64,000 nt of DNA, taken from positions 124,001-188,000 of the forward strand of contig NZ_BCTA01000093.1 of assembly GCF_001570485.1 (NCBI RefSeq), given 5' to 3'. The notes under the pieces were generated by a model. It worked only from the letters and a program-made list of their open reading frames with translations. It had not been told where the DNA came from and did not search any database. Origin of the DNA: Mycolicibacterium novocastrense. GTDB lineage: Bacteria; Actinomycetota; Actinomycetes; Mycobacteriales; Mycobacteriaceae. Both the position numbers and the translations under genes were made by a program. This document shows, piece after piece, positions 1-7,598 of this stretch; positions within the stretch are counted from its first letter, which is position 1, and each line of letters opens with the position of its first letter.

Positions 1-182
1 CGCCGACGACACGGGGGTTCGCCGCGATCCTGGCTGCGGGTCTGGACGACCACTCCGCCGACGAGATCCTGGCCGTGCCCGACGACTTCTACTCCGAGTT
101 GGGGCTCGCCGCTTTGATCAGCCCGCTGCGGCTGCGCGGGATGTCGGCGATGCTGGCCCGCATCAAGAAGCGGCTGCGCTGA
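1..182 (+). CDS. SufE family Fe-S cluster assembly protein, C-terminal part
   Basis: Only the last 59 codons are present; the gene enters from the left edge, and the reading frame has its codons starting at position 3. The translated end contains TRGFAAILAAGLDD, VPDDFYSELGL and ISPLRLRGM, followed by a basic tail (KKRLR). This matches the C-terminal half of SufE proteins, which accept sulfane sulfur from a cysteine desulfurase or sulfurtransferase for Fe-S cluster assembly. The catalytic cysteine lies upstream, outside the window. In M. tuberculosis the SufE-like Rv3284 directly precedes accA3, and the same order is seen here, which supports the call. Confidence 0.8.
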   Translation, partial: PTTRGFAAILAAGLDDHSADEILAVPDDFYSELGLAALISPLRLRGMSAMLARIKKRLR

Positions 183-383
183 CGCCCACTGCCGAGCGAT
201 CACCGGTGTACAGAATGCGGGGCCGAGAACGTACCTGGGTGAGCGCCCGCGGATCCGTGGCAGCAGCTGCCGTTTATTACTCGCGGGTATAGGGACCGGC
301 TCGCCGAGACCTCAGCAGGGCCGCATAAACTCCGTCCGTTAGATTCTTAAAGACGTTTCTTAGACATGCCACCAGGAGGCGCA
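183..383 (+). promoter_or_regulatory. Intergenic region and leader upstream of accA3
   Basis: About 200 bases without a credible gene separate the sufE-like stop from accA3. The region holds a short perfect inverted repeat (GGCAGC-A-GCTGCC, 259-271) and an AT-richer stretch with TTAGATT and CTTAGAC elements at about 340-364. A purine-rich AGGAGG at 374-379 acts as the ribosome-binding site for the GTG at 384. I cannot fix a promoter position from sequence alone. Confidence 0.4.
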
Positions 384-2183
384 GTGCCCAGTCACGCCAG
401 CTCGAAGATCTCCAAGGTGCTGGTCGCCAACCGCGGGGAGATCGCGGTCCGGGTGATCAGGGCCGCCAAGGACGCCGGGCTGCAGAGCGTGGCGGTGTAC
501 GCCGAACCCGACGCCGACGCCCCACATGTACGGCTCGCCGACGAGGCCTTCGCCCTGGGCGGGCAGACCTCGGCCGAGTCGTACCTGGTGTTCGAGAAGC
601 TGCTCGACGCCGCCGAGAAGTCCGGAGCCAACGCGATTCACCCGGGCTACGGGTTCCTCTCCGAGAACGCCGACTTCGCGCAGGCGGTCCTCGACGCCGG
701 CTTGATCTGGATCGGCCCCAGCCCGCAGTCGATCCGCGACCTCGGTGACAAGGTGACCGCCCGCCACATCGCCGCGCGCGCCAAGGCGCCGCTGGTGCCC
801 GGCACCCCGGAACCGGTGAAGGACGCCGACGAGGTCGTCGCGTTCGCCAAGGAGTACGGCGTGCCGATCGCGATCAAGGCCGCGTTCGGCGGCGGTGGCC
901 GCGGGATGAAGGTGGCCCGCACGATCGAGGAGATCCCCGAGCTCTACGAGTCGGCGGTCCGCGAGGCCGTCGCGGCGTTCGGCCGCGGTGAGTGCTTCGT
1001 CGAGCGCTACCTGGACAAGCCGCGCCACGTCGAAGCGCAGGTCATCGCCGACCAGCACGGCAACGTCGTGGTCGCGGGCACCCGCGACTGCTCGCTGCAG
1101 CGCCGCTTCCAGAAGCTGGTCGAGGAGGCGCCTGCACCGTTTTTGACCGATGCTCAGCGCAAGGAGATCCACGAGTCGGCCAAGCGCATCTGCAAGGAGG
1201 CCGGCTACTACGGCGCCGGCACCGTCGAGTACCTCGTCGGCCAGGACGGGCTGATCAGCTTCCTCGAGGTCAACACCCGCCTGCAGGTCGAGCATCCGGT
1301 GACCGAGGAGACCTCGGGCATCGACCTGGTGCGCCAACAGTTCCGCATCGCCAACGGCGAGCCGCTCGACATCACCGAGGATCCGACGCCTCGCGGCCAC
1401 TCCATCGAGTTCCGCATCAACGGTGAGGACGCCGGTCGCGGCTTCCTGCCCGCTCCCGGCCCGGTCACCAAGTTCGTGCCCCCGACCGGCCCCGGTGTGC
1501 GGCTGGATTCCGGCGTGGAGAGCGGTTCGGTGATCGGCGGTCAGTTCGACTCGATGCTGGCCAAGCTGATCGTCACCGGCGCCAACCGCCAAGAGGCCCT
1601 CGAGCGGTCCCGGCGCGCGCTCGACGAATTCACCGTCGAGGGCCTGGCCACGGTCATCCCGTTCCACCGGGCGGTCGTGTCGGACCCCGCCTTCATCGGC
1701 GACGACTCAGGCTTCACCGTGCACACCCGCTGGATCGAGACCGAGTGGGACAACACGATCGAGCCGTTCACCGGCGGCGATCCGATCGAGGAAGAGGACA
1801 CCGTGCCGCGGCAGACCGTGGTCGTCGAGGTCGGCGGCCGCCGCCTGGAGGTGTCCCTGCCCGGGGATCTAGCGCTCGGCGGTGGCGGCGCTGCCGCACC
1901 GGGGGGCAATGTCGTCCGGAAGAAGCCCAAGGCCCGCAAGCGCGGCGGCGGCGGCGGGGCGGCCGCCTCCGGTGACGCCGTGACCGCACCGATGCAGGGC
2001 ACCGTGGTCAAGGTCGCCGTCGAGGAGGGCCAGGAAGTCTCCGCCGGTGACCTCGTCGTGGTGCTCGAGGCGATGAAGATGGAGAACCCGGTGACCGCGC
2101 ACAAGGACGGCACGATCACCGGCCTGGCGGTCGAGCCCGGCGCGGCGATCACCCAGGGCACCGTCCTCGCCGAGATCAAGTGA
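384..2183 (+). CDS. accA3: Biotin carboxylase / BCCP alpha subunit of acyl-CoA carboxylases
   Basis: This is the alpha subunit shared by mycobacterial acetyl-, propionyl- and long-chain acyl-CoA carboxylases. It carboxylates biotin with ATP and bicarbonate, feeding malonyl-CoA and mycolic acid synthesis. The N-terminal biotin carboxylase domain starts with KVLVANRGEIAVRVIRA, then the glycine-rich ATP loop KAAFGGGGRGMKV and the catalytic EVNTRLQVEHPVTE stretch. After a Gly/Lys-rich linker, the C-terminal biotinyl domain carries the VLEAMKMENPV motif, whose second Lys is biotinylated. The GTG at 384 (599 aa) is chosen because AGGAGG lies 4 nt upstream and the N-terminus then matches M. tuberculosis AccA3. 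An in-frame ATG at 366 is an alternative. Confidence 0.95.
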   Translation: MPSHASSKISKVLVANRGEIAVRVIRAAKDAGLQSVAVYAEPDADAPHVRLADEAFALGGQTSAESYLVFEKLLDAAEKSGANAIHPGYGFLSENADFAQAVLDAGLIWIGPSPQSIRDLGDKVTARHIAARAKAPLVPGTPEPVKDADEVVAFAKEYGVPIAIKAAFGGGGRGMKVARTIEEIPELYESAVREAVAAFGRGECFVERYLDKPRHVEAQVIADQHGNVVVAGTRDCSLQRRFQKLVEEAPAPFLTDAQRKEIHESAKRICKEAGYYGAGTVEYLVGQDGLISFLEVNTRLQVEHPVTEETSGIDLVRQQFRIANGEPLDITEDPTPRGHSIEFRINGEDAGRGFLPAPGPVTKFVPPTGPGVRLDSGVESGSVIGGQFDSMLAKLIVTGANRQEALERSRRALDEFTVEGLATVIPFHRAVVSDPAFIGDDSGFTVHTRWIETEWDNTIEPFTGGDPIEEEDTVPRQTVVVEVGGRRLEVSLPGDLALGGGGAAAPGGNVVRKKPKARKRGGGGGAAASGDAVTAPMQGTVVKVAVEEGQEVSAGDLVVVLEAMKMENPVTAHKDGTITGLAVEPGAAITQGTVLAEIK

Positions 2184-2184
2184 A

Positions 2185-2227
2185 TTCGGTGCGCAATCGA
2201 TCGCGCAGCGAGCGTTAGCGCACCGAA
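2185..2227 (+). terminator. Inverted repeat after accA3, possible terminator
   Basis: TTCGGTGCGC (2185-2194) and GCGCACCGAA (2218-2227) form a perfect 10-bp stem around a 23-nt loop, starting 2 nt after the accA3 stop. There is no run of T after the stem, so it is not a textbook intrinsic terminator. Mycobacterial terminators often lack the U-tract, and the hairpin could also stabilise the 3' end of the accA3 mRNA. Confidence 0.5.
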
Positions 2228-2233
2228 ATCGCC

Positions 2234-2563
2234 ATGGAGCCCGTCGAGATCAACGCCGGCGCATGGTATCTGCGCGCGCCGCGCGATGACGAGCTGATCG
2301 ACGACGGCCCCGCGCTCGCTGAGATGGGCGAGACCGATTCCGGCTACATCGCTCGCTGTCGCGCGCAGTGGGCCTCCGACACGGCATACACCTGGGCGGT
2401 GTGCGAACCGACGACCGGCGAGATGCTGGGCGAGATCAGGCTCGACCCGCGGGCCGCGCTCCTGCGTACGCGATGCCGCCAGGGGTACGCCGACGCGGCC
2501 ACCATCGCCGAGCATTCCGTACGCCGCTTCGCGACGGCGATGCTGGGTCTCACGATCCGCTGA
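2234..2563 (+). CDS. Short GNAT-acetyltransferase-like protein
   Basis: The ORF gives a 109-aa protein. Its segments (INAGAWYLRA, IDDGPALAEM, AWAVCEP-type beta strand, then GEMLGEIRLDP) resemble the first half of GNAT-type N-acetyltransferases, where a beta strand leads into the acyl-CoA region. The normal GNAT fold needs about 150 residues or more. The classical acetyl-CoA pyrophosphate loop is not visible, so the protein may be truncated, inactive or a compact variant. It begins 50 nt after accA3 in the same direction and ends 2 nt before the convergent MobA-like gene. I recognise the fold only tentatively. Confidence 0.5.
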   Translation: MEPVEINAGAWYLRAPRDDELIDDGPALAEMGETDSGYIARCRAQWASDTAYTWAVCEPTTGEMLGEIRLDPRAALLRTRCRQGYADAATIAEHSVRRFATAMLGLTIR

Positions 2564-2565
2564 TG

Positions 2566-3102
2566 TCAGCTCACGTCGATGTCGCGACCCGTCGCCAGAT
2601 CCGCACAATCCACCGCGACGACGTCGTCGCGGGCCGCCAGGAACGAGCGTGCGCCCTCGTCCCCATGGACCTCTTCGAGCAGCGCCGCCCAGTGCCTGCG
2701 CGCGATCACCACCGGGTGGCCCGGCGATCGCCCGTAGCGGGCCCGCGCGAGACCCGACTCGGCGGTCATCGCCGCGGTGACCACCCGGCGCACCACGTCG
2801 GCTCCGACATCGGGCGTGTCGACGGTGTGCAGCACGGCGTAGTCGGCCTCGACCGCCGAGAGCCCGGCCCGCAGCGATGCCGACATACCGTCCGCCCAGG
2901 CCTCGGCGAACACGGCGCGCGCAGGCCGCGGGACCTCGACCACCGCCGCACCCAACACCACCACCACGTCGCCACATCCACCGTCACTCAATGCATCCAC
3001 CGCTGCTCTGAGCCACTCACCTTGAGCAGCAAGCACTTTCGGCATCCCGTAACGGGTACCCGCACCTGCGGCCAGTAGCACACCGGCGACCTTCGGCGTC
3101 AT
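2566..3102 (-). CDS. MobA-like NTP transferase (molybdopterin cytidylyltransferase-type)
   Basis: The 178-aa protein opens with VAGVLLAAGAGTRYGMPK, the nucleotide-binding signature of the NTP_transf_3 family (MobA, MocA, IspD-like folds). Further on, the VLHTVDTPD segment carries the metal-binding Asp that follows the second beta strand, and PGHPVVI matches the conserved loop of CTP- or GTP-using molybdopterin transferases. The length is typical for the MocA-like subgroup (about 190 aa). It probably attaches a nucleotide to a molybdenum cofactor or to a sugar phosphate. No other molybdenum-cofactor gene is near, so the substrate is open. It is convergent with the GNAT-like gene. Confidence 0.7.
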   Translation of the reverse strand: MTPKVAGVLLAAGAGTRYGMPKVLAAQGEWLRAAVDALSDGGCGDVVVVLGAAVVEVPRPARAVFAEAWADGMSASLRAGLSAVEADYAVLHTVDTPDVGADVVRRVVTAAMTAESGLARARYGRSPGHPVVIARRHWAALLEEVHGDEGARSFLAARDDVVAVDCADLATGRDIDVS

Positions 3103-3384
3103 CGCACCGGCCCGCGATGTGGCTGGAGTTTCGGCAAATTTGTCATAAATTCGGTGGTCTCGGCCGCCGTGACCAGCGGTTACGACGGTGGTCTTGATAG
3201 CGATTGTGCATGATCGTTGAGCAGCGTAGGGTTCAGTTCAGGTTGAGTTGACAGCCGAGCTGAACGTCATCGACGTGCAAGGGTAGAGAACTCCCGCCTC
3301 TGCTGCGAAGGCTTTGAATACGCAGGGCCCCAAATTTTGACGTGAGCCACAGTACGAATGACACATTCACTGATGGAGTCACAC
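3103..3384. promoter_or_regulatory. Divergent intergenic region between the MobA-like and STAS genes
   Basis: These 282 bases hold no credible gene. An imperfect inverted repeat GTTCAG(T)TC..GAGCTGAAC lies at about 3231-3265, and a TTGACA hexamer at 3248-3253 lacks a well-spaced -10 box. GGGTAG at 3281-3286 resembles a SigF -10 element, but no GTTT lies 15-17 nt upstream, so I did not call a SigF promoter here. GGAG at 3375-3378 is the ribosome-binding site of the STAS gene. Confidence 0.35.
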
Positions 3385-3822
3385 ATGTCCAATCCTGATT
3401 TGACTGTCGCTGTTGAAGCGCAATCCGACGACAGCCGCGAATGCCACACCGCGCACTTCGCCACCCGGCGGGTGCACCCCGCCACCGCGATCGTCTCCGC
3501 CCACGGTGAGATCGACGCCGCGAACTCCCAGGAGTTCGTCGACTACGCGCTGCGCCACGCCACCGAGCTCGAGCGCATCGTGGTCGACCTGTCGGGGGTC
3601 GAATTCTTCGGCACCGCAGGGTTCTCCGCGCTGCACACGCTCAACGTGCGCACCGCGGGCGAGAAGATCGAGTGGGCGCTGTTGCCCAGCGCATCGGTCA
3701 GCCGCTTGTTGCGCATCTGCGATCCGGATGCCGCACTACCCGTCTGCGACAGCATCGAGACAGCGCTCGCGGATGGCAAGAACACCAAGCCGCTACTGCA
3801 ACTGGTCCCGGAGTCGAGTTAG
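3385..3822 (+). CDS. STAS-domain protein (anti-sigma-factor antagonist family)
   Basis: The 145-aa protein has a single STAS domain after a polar N-terminus of about 30 residues. ATAIVSAHGEIDAANS is the first strand-helix pair and IVVDLSGVEFFGTAGFSALH the segment around the phospho-site. In SpoIIAA/RsbV this segment reads DSxG, with Ser accepting phosphate from the anti-sigma kinase; here it reads GTAG, with Thr77 at the acceptor position. The protein should bind an anti-sigma factor such as RsbW, and its location beside sigF makes that the obvious candidate partner. The ATG at 3385 is chosen for the GGAG 6 nt upstream. Its last 30 bases overlap the end of convergent sigF. Confidence 0.8.
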   Translation: MSNPDLTVAVEAQSDDSRECHTAHFATRRVHPATAIVSAHGEIDAANSQEFVDYALRHATELERIVVDLSGVEFFGTAGFSALHTLNVRTAGEKIEWALLPSASVSRLLRICDPDAALPVCDSIETALADGKNTKPLLQLVPESS

Positions 3823-4581
3823 CGACTTCGCGAGCAGACGCGACACGTGCATCTGTGAGATGCCAACGCGCTCAGCGATTTGCGTCTGAGTGAGGGATTC
3901 GAAGAAGCGTAGCAACAACACGGTTCGTTCGCGCTCCGGCAGCGCGGCCAGCAAGGGCCGCAACGCTTCCCGGTTCTCGATCTGGTCGAGACCCAGGTCG
4001 ACGTCGCCGAGCGTGTCGGCGATCGCGGGGGCGTCCTCGGTTCCGCTACCACCGCTGTCGATCGACAGTGTGTTGTAGGAGCTTCCGGCCACCAGGCCCT
4101 CGACGACCTCGTCGCGGTCCATGCCCAGCTCCGCCGCGAGCTCCGATGCCGTGGGGGCGCGGCCGAGCCGCTGCGACAACTCCGCGGTGGCGGCGCCGAG
4201 TCGCAGATGCAGTTCCTTGAGTCGCCGCGGCACCTTCACCGACCAGCTGTTGTCACGGAAGTGCCGTCGGACCTCCCCCATGATGGTGGGCACCGCGAAC
4301 GAGACAAAATCCGAGCCGGCCTCGACGTCGAAGCGGATCACCGCATTGACCAACCCGACGCGGGCCACCTGGACGAGATCTTCGCGTGGCTCGCCGCGCC
4401 CGTCGAAGCGGCGCGCGATGTGGTCGGCCAGGGGCAGGCAGCGCTCGACGATGCGGTCGCGCTGCCGCTGGAACTTCGGCGAGTCCTCCGGCACGTTCTT
4501 CAGCTCGCGGAACATGTCGGCGACATCCGCGTACTCAGAGTTCGAACGCGACGACGAACCCTGTGACGTCGACGGCGTCAC
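3793..4581 (-). CDS. sigF: RNA polymerase sigma factor SigF
   Basis: This is the alternative sigma factor of the SigB/SigF stress group. Of its 262 aa, about 70 form region 2 (PLADHIARRFDGRGEPREDLVQVA, then FDVEAGSDFVSFAVPTI), followed by region 3 (TASELAAELGMDRDEVVEGL). Region 4 contains the helix-turn-helix FESLTQTQIAERVGISQMHVSRLL that reads the -35 element. The GTG start at 4581 overlaps the rsbW stop (GTGA), so the two are translationally coupled. Such coupling keeps the sigma factor stoichiometric with its antagonist. The 3' end overlaps the convergent STAS gene by 30 bases. SigF-type promoters are found in front of rsbW and at several loci between 16 and 22 kb. Confidence 0.96.
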   Translation of the reverse strand: MTPSTSQGSSSRSNSEYADVADMFRELKNVPEDSPKFQRQRDRIVERCLPLADHIARRFDGRGEPREDLVQVARVGLVNAVIRFDVEAGSDFVSFAVPTIMGEVRRHFRDNSWSVKVPRRLKELHLRLGAATAELSQRLGRAPTASELAAELGMDRDEVVEGLVAGSSYNTLSIDSGGSGTEDAPAIADTLGDVDLGLDQIENREALRPLLAALPERERTVLLLRFFESLTQTQIAERVGISQMHVSRLLAKSLTRLRDQLQ

Positions 4582-5021
4582 TGCAGCGTCGCTCGTCTCG
4601 TCGTCATGGAGATCCCGAACACCTGGGCGTTCTCGGGTCCCTGTCCGTTCTCGAAGGTCGTCACTTCGTCGGTCAGTGAACTCAGCACGTGCCAGCTGAA
4701 GCTGCCGGGCGCCAGGATGTCGGAACTCTTACACGTGGTGGACGCATCGATGACGACGGCGTCGTCGCGCGGGTCGATGACGAGCAGCAGCACGGAGTCG
4801 GGTACGGCGGACCGGATCAGCCTCGTGCAGGCCTCGTCGACCGCAAGACGCAGGTCGGCGACGGCGTCGAAGTCCAGATCCTCGAAGGTCGCCACCGCGG
4901 CGACCAGGGTGCGCAGCACCGCAAGATTCTCGAGTTCGGCGGCGACCCGGAGTTCCACCGACCGCGCGCCGTGCCCGTGCCCATTGTTCTTGTTGGCCCT
5001 GGTGTTGGCAGTGTCGGCCAT
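4578..5021 (-). CDS. rsbW: Anti-sigma-F factor RsbW (UsfX)
   Basis: The 147-aa protein is the cytoplasmic antagonist that holds SigF inactive. It belongs to the GHKL-type anti-sigma kinases. The N-box region reads DLRLAVDEACTRLIRSA and is followed by a degenerate G-box region (SDILAPGSFSWHVLSSLTDEV), as in mycobacterial UsfX. The first 20 residues are polar and His-rich (NNGHGHGARS). The ATG at 5021 is chosen because GGGAGG lies 4 nt upstream and the protein then aligns with UsfX; a longer frame opens at 5078 without a ribosome-binding site. The gene overlaps sigF by GTGA. Neither usfY nor chaB precedes it here, unlike in the M. tuberculosis and M. smegmatis layouts I remember. Confidence 0.92.
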   Translation of the reverse strand: MADTANTRANKNNGHGHGARSVELRVAAELENLAVLRTLVAAVATFEDLDFDAVADLRLAVDEACTRLIRSAVPDSVLLLVIDPRDDAVVIDASTTCKSSDILAPGSFSWHVLSSLTDEVTTFENGQGPENAQVFGISMTTRRATLQ

Positions 5022-5049
5022 TTGACCTCCCGGCAATGTCGAAGCGAGA

Positions 5050-5075
5050 TTACCCCAGGCCGGATCCCACCTAAC
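5050..5075 (-). promoter_or_regulatory. SigF-type promoter of rsbW-sigF (autoregulatory)
   Basis: On the minus strand GTTA (5075-5072) is followed after 16 nt by GGGTAA (5055-5050). This fits the mycobacterial SigF consensus GTTT-N15-17-GGGTA with one change in the -35 box. A start about 7 nt further would give a leader of some 20 nt before rsbW. Autoregulation of this operon by SigF is known in mycobacteria. Confidence 0.65.
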
Positions 5076-5286
5076 CACGAGTACTCCGGTGACCCGCGAA
5101 TGACGACGTGTGCCGCACGCCGACGCGGGTATTTACCCGGTCATGGAGATGTTCCCACCCAGCGCGCAACGGCTCGGGCCGACCAAACAGCGAACACGAC
5201 TGTGACGAGCGGCATTTTGACGGCGCGACAAAGTAAGACTTCTCCATGGTGGGGGTTCAATACCCCCCTGCGCTCGGGACCCAAAC

Positions 5287-6306
5287 ATGCGACTTCGCCG
5301 TAGCGTCGTCAGCGGCCCCGGCCTACGCCGGTTGCGCCGCGGCCGCGGATTCTCCTACCAGCATCCCGACGGCAGCCCGGTCACCGACGAGAAGACCCTG
5401 CAGCGCATCCAGGAGCTCGTCATCCCGCCGGCATGGAAGAAGGTGTGGATCTGCCCGTATCCGAACGGGCACATCCAGGCGGTCGGTACCGACGCCGCCG
5501 GCCGGCGCCAGTACCTGTACCACCAGAGGTGGCAGGAGGAGCGTAACGAGGAGAAGTTCGACCGGGTGCTGGAGATGTCGGCTGCGTTGCCCGAGATGCG
5601 CAGGCGCATCGCTGCGGACATGCGTGGCCGCGGCCTGAACCGCGACCGGGTGCTGGCGTTGGCGCTGCACCTGGCCGATCTCGGCTATTTCCGCTCCGGC
5701 TCGGAGCAGTACGCCGAGGAGAACAACTCGTACGGCATCGCGACGCTGCGCTGCGAGCATGTGATATTGCAGCGCAACGCGATCGAGTTCGACTTCCCCG
5801 CCAAGAGCGGGGTGCGCCGGACACTGCTGATCGACGATCCCGAAGCGGTCCGCTCGGTCCGCGCTCTGTTGCGCCGCCCCGACCGCACCGAGCGGTTGCT
5901 GGTGTGCCGCAACGGTTCGGGTTGGATCGACATCCACGCCGACGACCTGAACACGCGGTTCAAGGAACTCGTCGGGGACCGGTACACGGTCAAGGACCTG
6001 CGCACCTGGCACGGCACGGTGCTGGCGGCGGCCGCCTTCGTCGACGCCGACCCGCCGGTGAACAAGACCGTCATCAAACGGGTCGAGTCCGCGGTGATGA
6101 AGGAGGTCGCCGAGGAACTCGGCAACACACCTGCGGTGGCGCGAGGCTCCTACGTCGACCCGCGCGTCGTGGTGGGCTACGAGTCCGAGCTGACCATCGC
6201 CTCAGCCGCGCGGCGTGCCGCGAAGATGAAGACCGTCGCCGAACGCCAAGAGGTGCTCGACCGCGCCACGGCACGCCTCATCCGCAAGGTGGCCAAAGGT
6301 CAGTAG
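5287..6306 (+). CDS. DNA topoisomerase IB (poxvirus-type)
   Basis: The 339-aa enzyme is a bacterial type IB topoisomerase, which relaxes supercoils through a 3'-phosphotyrosyl intermediate. An N-terminal domain (SYQHPDGSPVTDE, PPAWKKVWICPYPNGHIQAVG) clamps DNA. The catalytic pentad can be traced: Arg in YFRSGSEQYAEENNSYG, Lys in FPAKSGV, Arg and His in VKDLRTWHGT, and the nucleophilic Tyr in GSYVDPRVVVGY. Length and order match the mycobacterial TopoIB group. These enzymes occur in environmental mycobacteria; M. tuberculosis, as I recall, lacks one at this position. The stop overlaps the convergent ugd gene by 7 nt. Confidence 0.92.
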   Translation: MRLRRSVVSGPGLRRLRRGRGFSYQHPDGSPVTDEKTLQRIQELVIPPAWKKVWICPYPNGHIQAVGTDAAGRRQYLYHQRWQEERNEEKFDRVLEMSAALPEMRRRIAADMRGRGLNRDRVLALALHLADLGYFRSGSEQYAEENNSYGIATLRCEHVILQRNAIEFDFPAKSGVRRTLLIDDPEAVRSVRALLRRPDRTERLLVCRNGSGWIDIHADDLNTRFKELVGDRYTVKDLRTWHGTVLAAAAFVDADPPVNKTVIKRVESAVMKEVAEELGNTPAVARGSYVDPRVVVGYESELTIASAARRAAKMKTVAERQEVLDRATARLIRKVAKGQ

Positions 6307-7598
6307 CCCGACGGTGTTCCGTTGCCCAGATAGGTCAACCCGAGGTCGGTGAGCAGTGCTGCATCGAGCAGGTTGCGGGTGTCCACGACGACGGCTGTCG
6401 GCGCGTGCTCGGCGATCAGACCCCAGTCGAGTTCGCGGAACTCCGGCCACTCGGTGAGCACGACGATCGCGTCGGCATCTTTTGCGGCCAGATATGGATC
6501 GTCGACGGCGACGATCGACGAGGCCCGCAACCGCGACCAGTCCATCGCCGAGAGCCTGGGGTCGTATCCCGTGACTTGCGCACCGGTCCGGCCCAGGTCA
6601 GCGCAGATCGTCAGCGCCGGTGAATCGCGCAGATCACTGGTGCCCGCCTTGAACGTCAGGCCCAGGGCGGTGATGCGGGCCCGGCCGAGCGGAGTGACCA
6701 TGGACCGGCCCAGCGTCGACGCGATTCGCGCGGATTGCGTGGCGTTTGTCACACGAGCCGATTCGATCTCCGGCAGATCGAGGCCGGCCGTCCGGCCGGT
6801 GTGCAGGATGGCCGCGGTGTCCTTCGGCAGGCACGATCCGCCCCACCCCGGCCCGGGCTGCAGGAAGTGCGGGCCGATGCGCACGTCGGCGCCCATGCAG
6901 CGGGTGACGTCGGTGATGTCGGCGCCCATCCGGGCGCACAGCTGGGCCAGCGAGTTGGCGTAGGAGATCTTCACCGCGAGAAAGGCATTGCTGGCGTACT
7001 TGGCCAATTCCGCGCTCTCCGGGCTCATCCGGAAGGTCTGCGCGTGGTTTCCGTACACGCGCGAGATCAGGTCGGCGGCGTCGGGGTCGTCGGCGCCGAT
7101 GACGATGCGGTCCGGGTTGCGGAAGTCGTAGATGGCGTGGCTCTCGCGGAGGAACTCGGGATTGGAGACCGCGCGAATGCCGGCGTGCCGCACCCGCTGT
7201 CCGATCCGCCGGGTGGTGCCGACCGGAACCGTCGACTTGAGTACCAGCACCGAACCCGGTCGCAGCACGGCGGCGAGCCGCTCGACCGCCGCGTCGACCG
7301 CCGACAGGTCGGCCGAGCCGTCCGATCCGCTCGGCGTCGGCACACAGATGAACACCACGTCGCAATCGGCCAAATCGGGATAGGCGACGCTGAATTCGAG
7401 CTTTGCGGTGTCCAGGCCGTGACGAAGCAGCTCGGCCAGGCCCGGCTCGTCCAGCAGGGGGACCCCGCTGCGGAGCTGTTCGACCCGCCGGGTGTCGACG
7501 TCGACGCACACCGTGTCATGACCGCGTTCGGCCAGGCACACCGCTGTCGTCAGGCCGACGTAGCCCGCACCGATCACCCCGGCTCGAATGGTGTTCAT
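6300..7598 (-). CDS. UDP-glucose 6-dehydrogenase family protein
   Basis: The 432-aa enzyme oxidises a nucleotide sugar, most likely UDP-glucose to UDP-glucuronate with two NAD+. The N-terminal Rossmann domain starts with GVIGAGYVGLTTAVCLAERGH. The central domain contains AVKISYANSLAQL with the active-site Lys210, and the catalytic nucleophile Cys256 lies in GWGGSCLPKD. The C-terminal UDP-binding domain follows (GLTFKAGTSDLRDSPAL). It is the last gene of the nine-gene minus-strand glycan operon, its ATG overlapping the stop of the GT9 gene (ATGA at 7595-7598). UDP-glucuronate would feed the UDP-xylose synthase-like enzyme encoded by the first gene. GDP-mannose as substrate cannot be excluded. 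Confidence 0.88.
   Translation of the reverse strand: MNTIRAGVIGAGYVGLTTAVCLAERGHDTVCVDVDTRRVEQLRSGVPLLDEPGLAELLRHGLDTAKLEFSVAYPDLADCDVVFICVPTPSGSDGSADLSAVDAAVERLAAVLRPGSVLVLKSTVPVGTTRRIGQRVRHAGIRAVSNPEFLRESHAIYDFRNPDRIVIGADDPDAADLISRVYGNHAQTFRMSPESAELAKYASNAFLAVKISYANSLAQLCARMGADITDVTRCMGADVRIGPHFLQPGPGWGGSCLPKDTAAILHTGRTAGLDLPEIESARVTNATQSARIASTLGRSMVTPLGRARITALGLTFKAGTSDLRDSPALTICADLGRTGAQVTGYDPRLSAMDWSRLRASSIVAVDDPYLAAKDADAIVVLTEWPEFRELDWGLIAEHAPTAVVVDTRNLLDAALLTDLGLTYLGNGTPSGY

Noticed and set aside
272..290. GTTT and GGGTAT upstream of accA3 as a SigF promoter
   Set aside because: The spacing is only 9 nt; SigF promoters need about 15-17.
360..1667. Long minus-strand frame (435 codons) opposite accA3
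   Set aside because: It is antisense to a gene with full family motifs, has no recognisable domain and arises from high third-position G+C.
1541..2977. Minus-strand frame of 478 codons over the accA3 end
   Set aside because: It reads antisense through accA3 and the neighbouring genes in a shadow frame with Arg/Pro-rich low-complexity translation.
3281..3286. GGGTAG before the STAS gene as a SigF -10 box
   Set aside because: No GTTT or GTTA lies 15-17 nt upstream.
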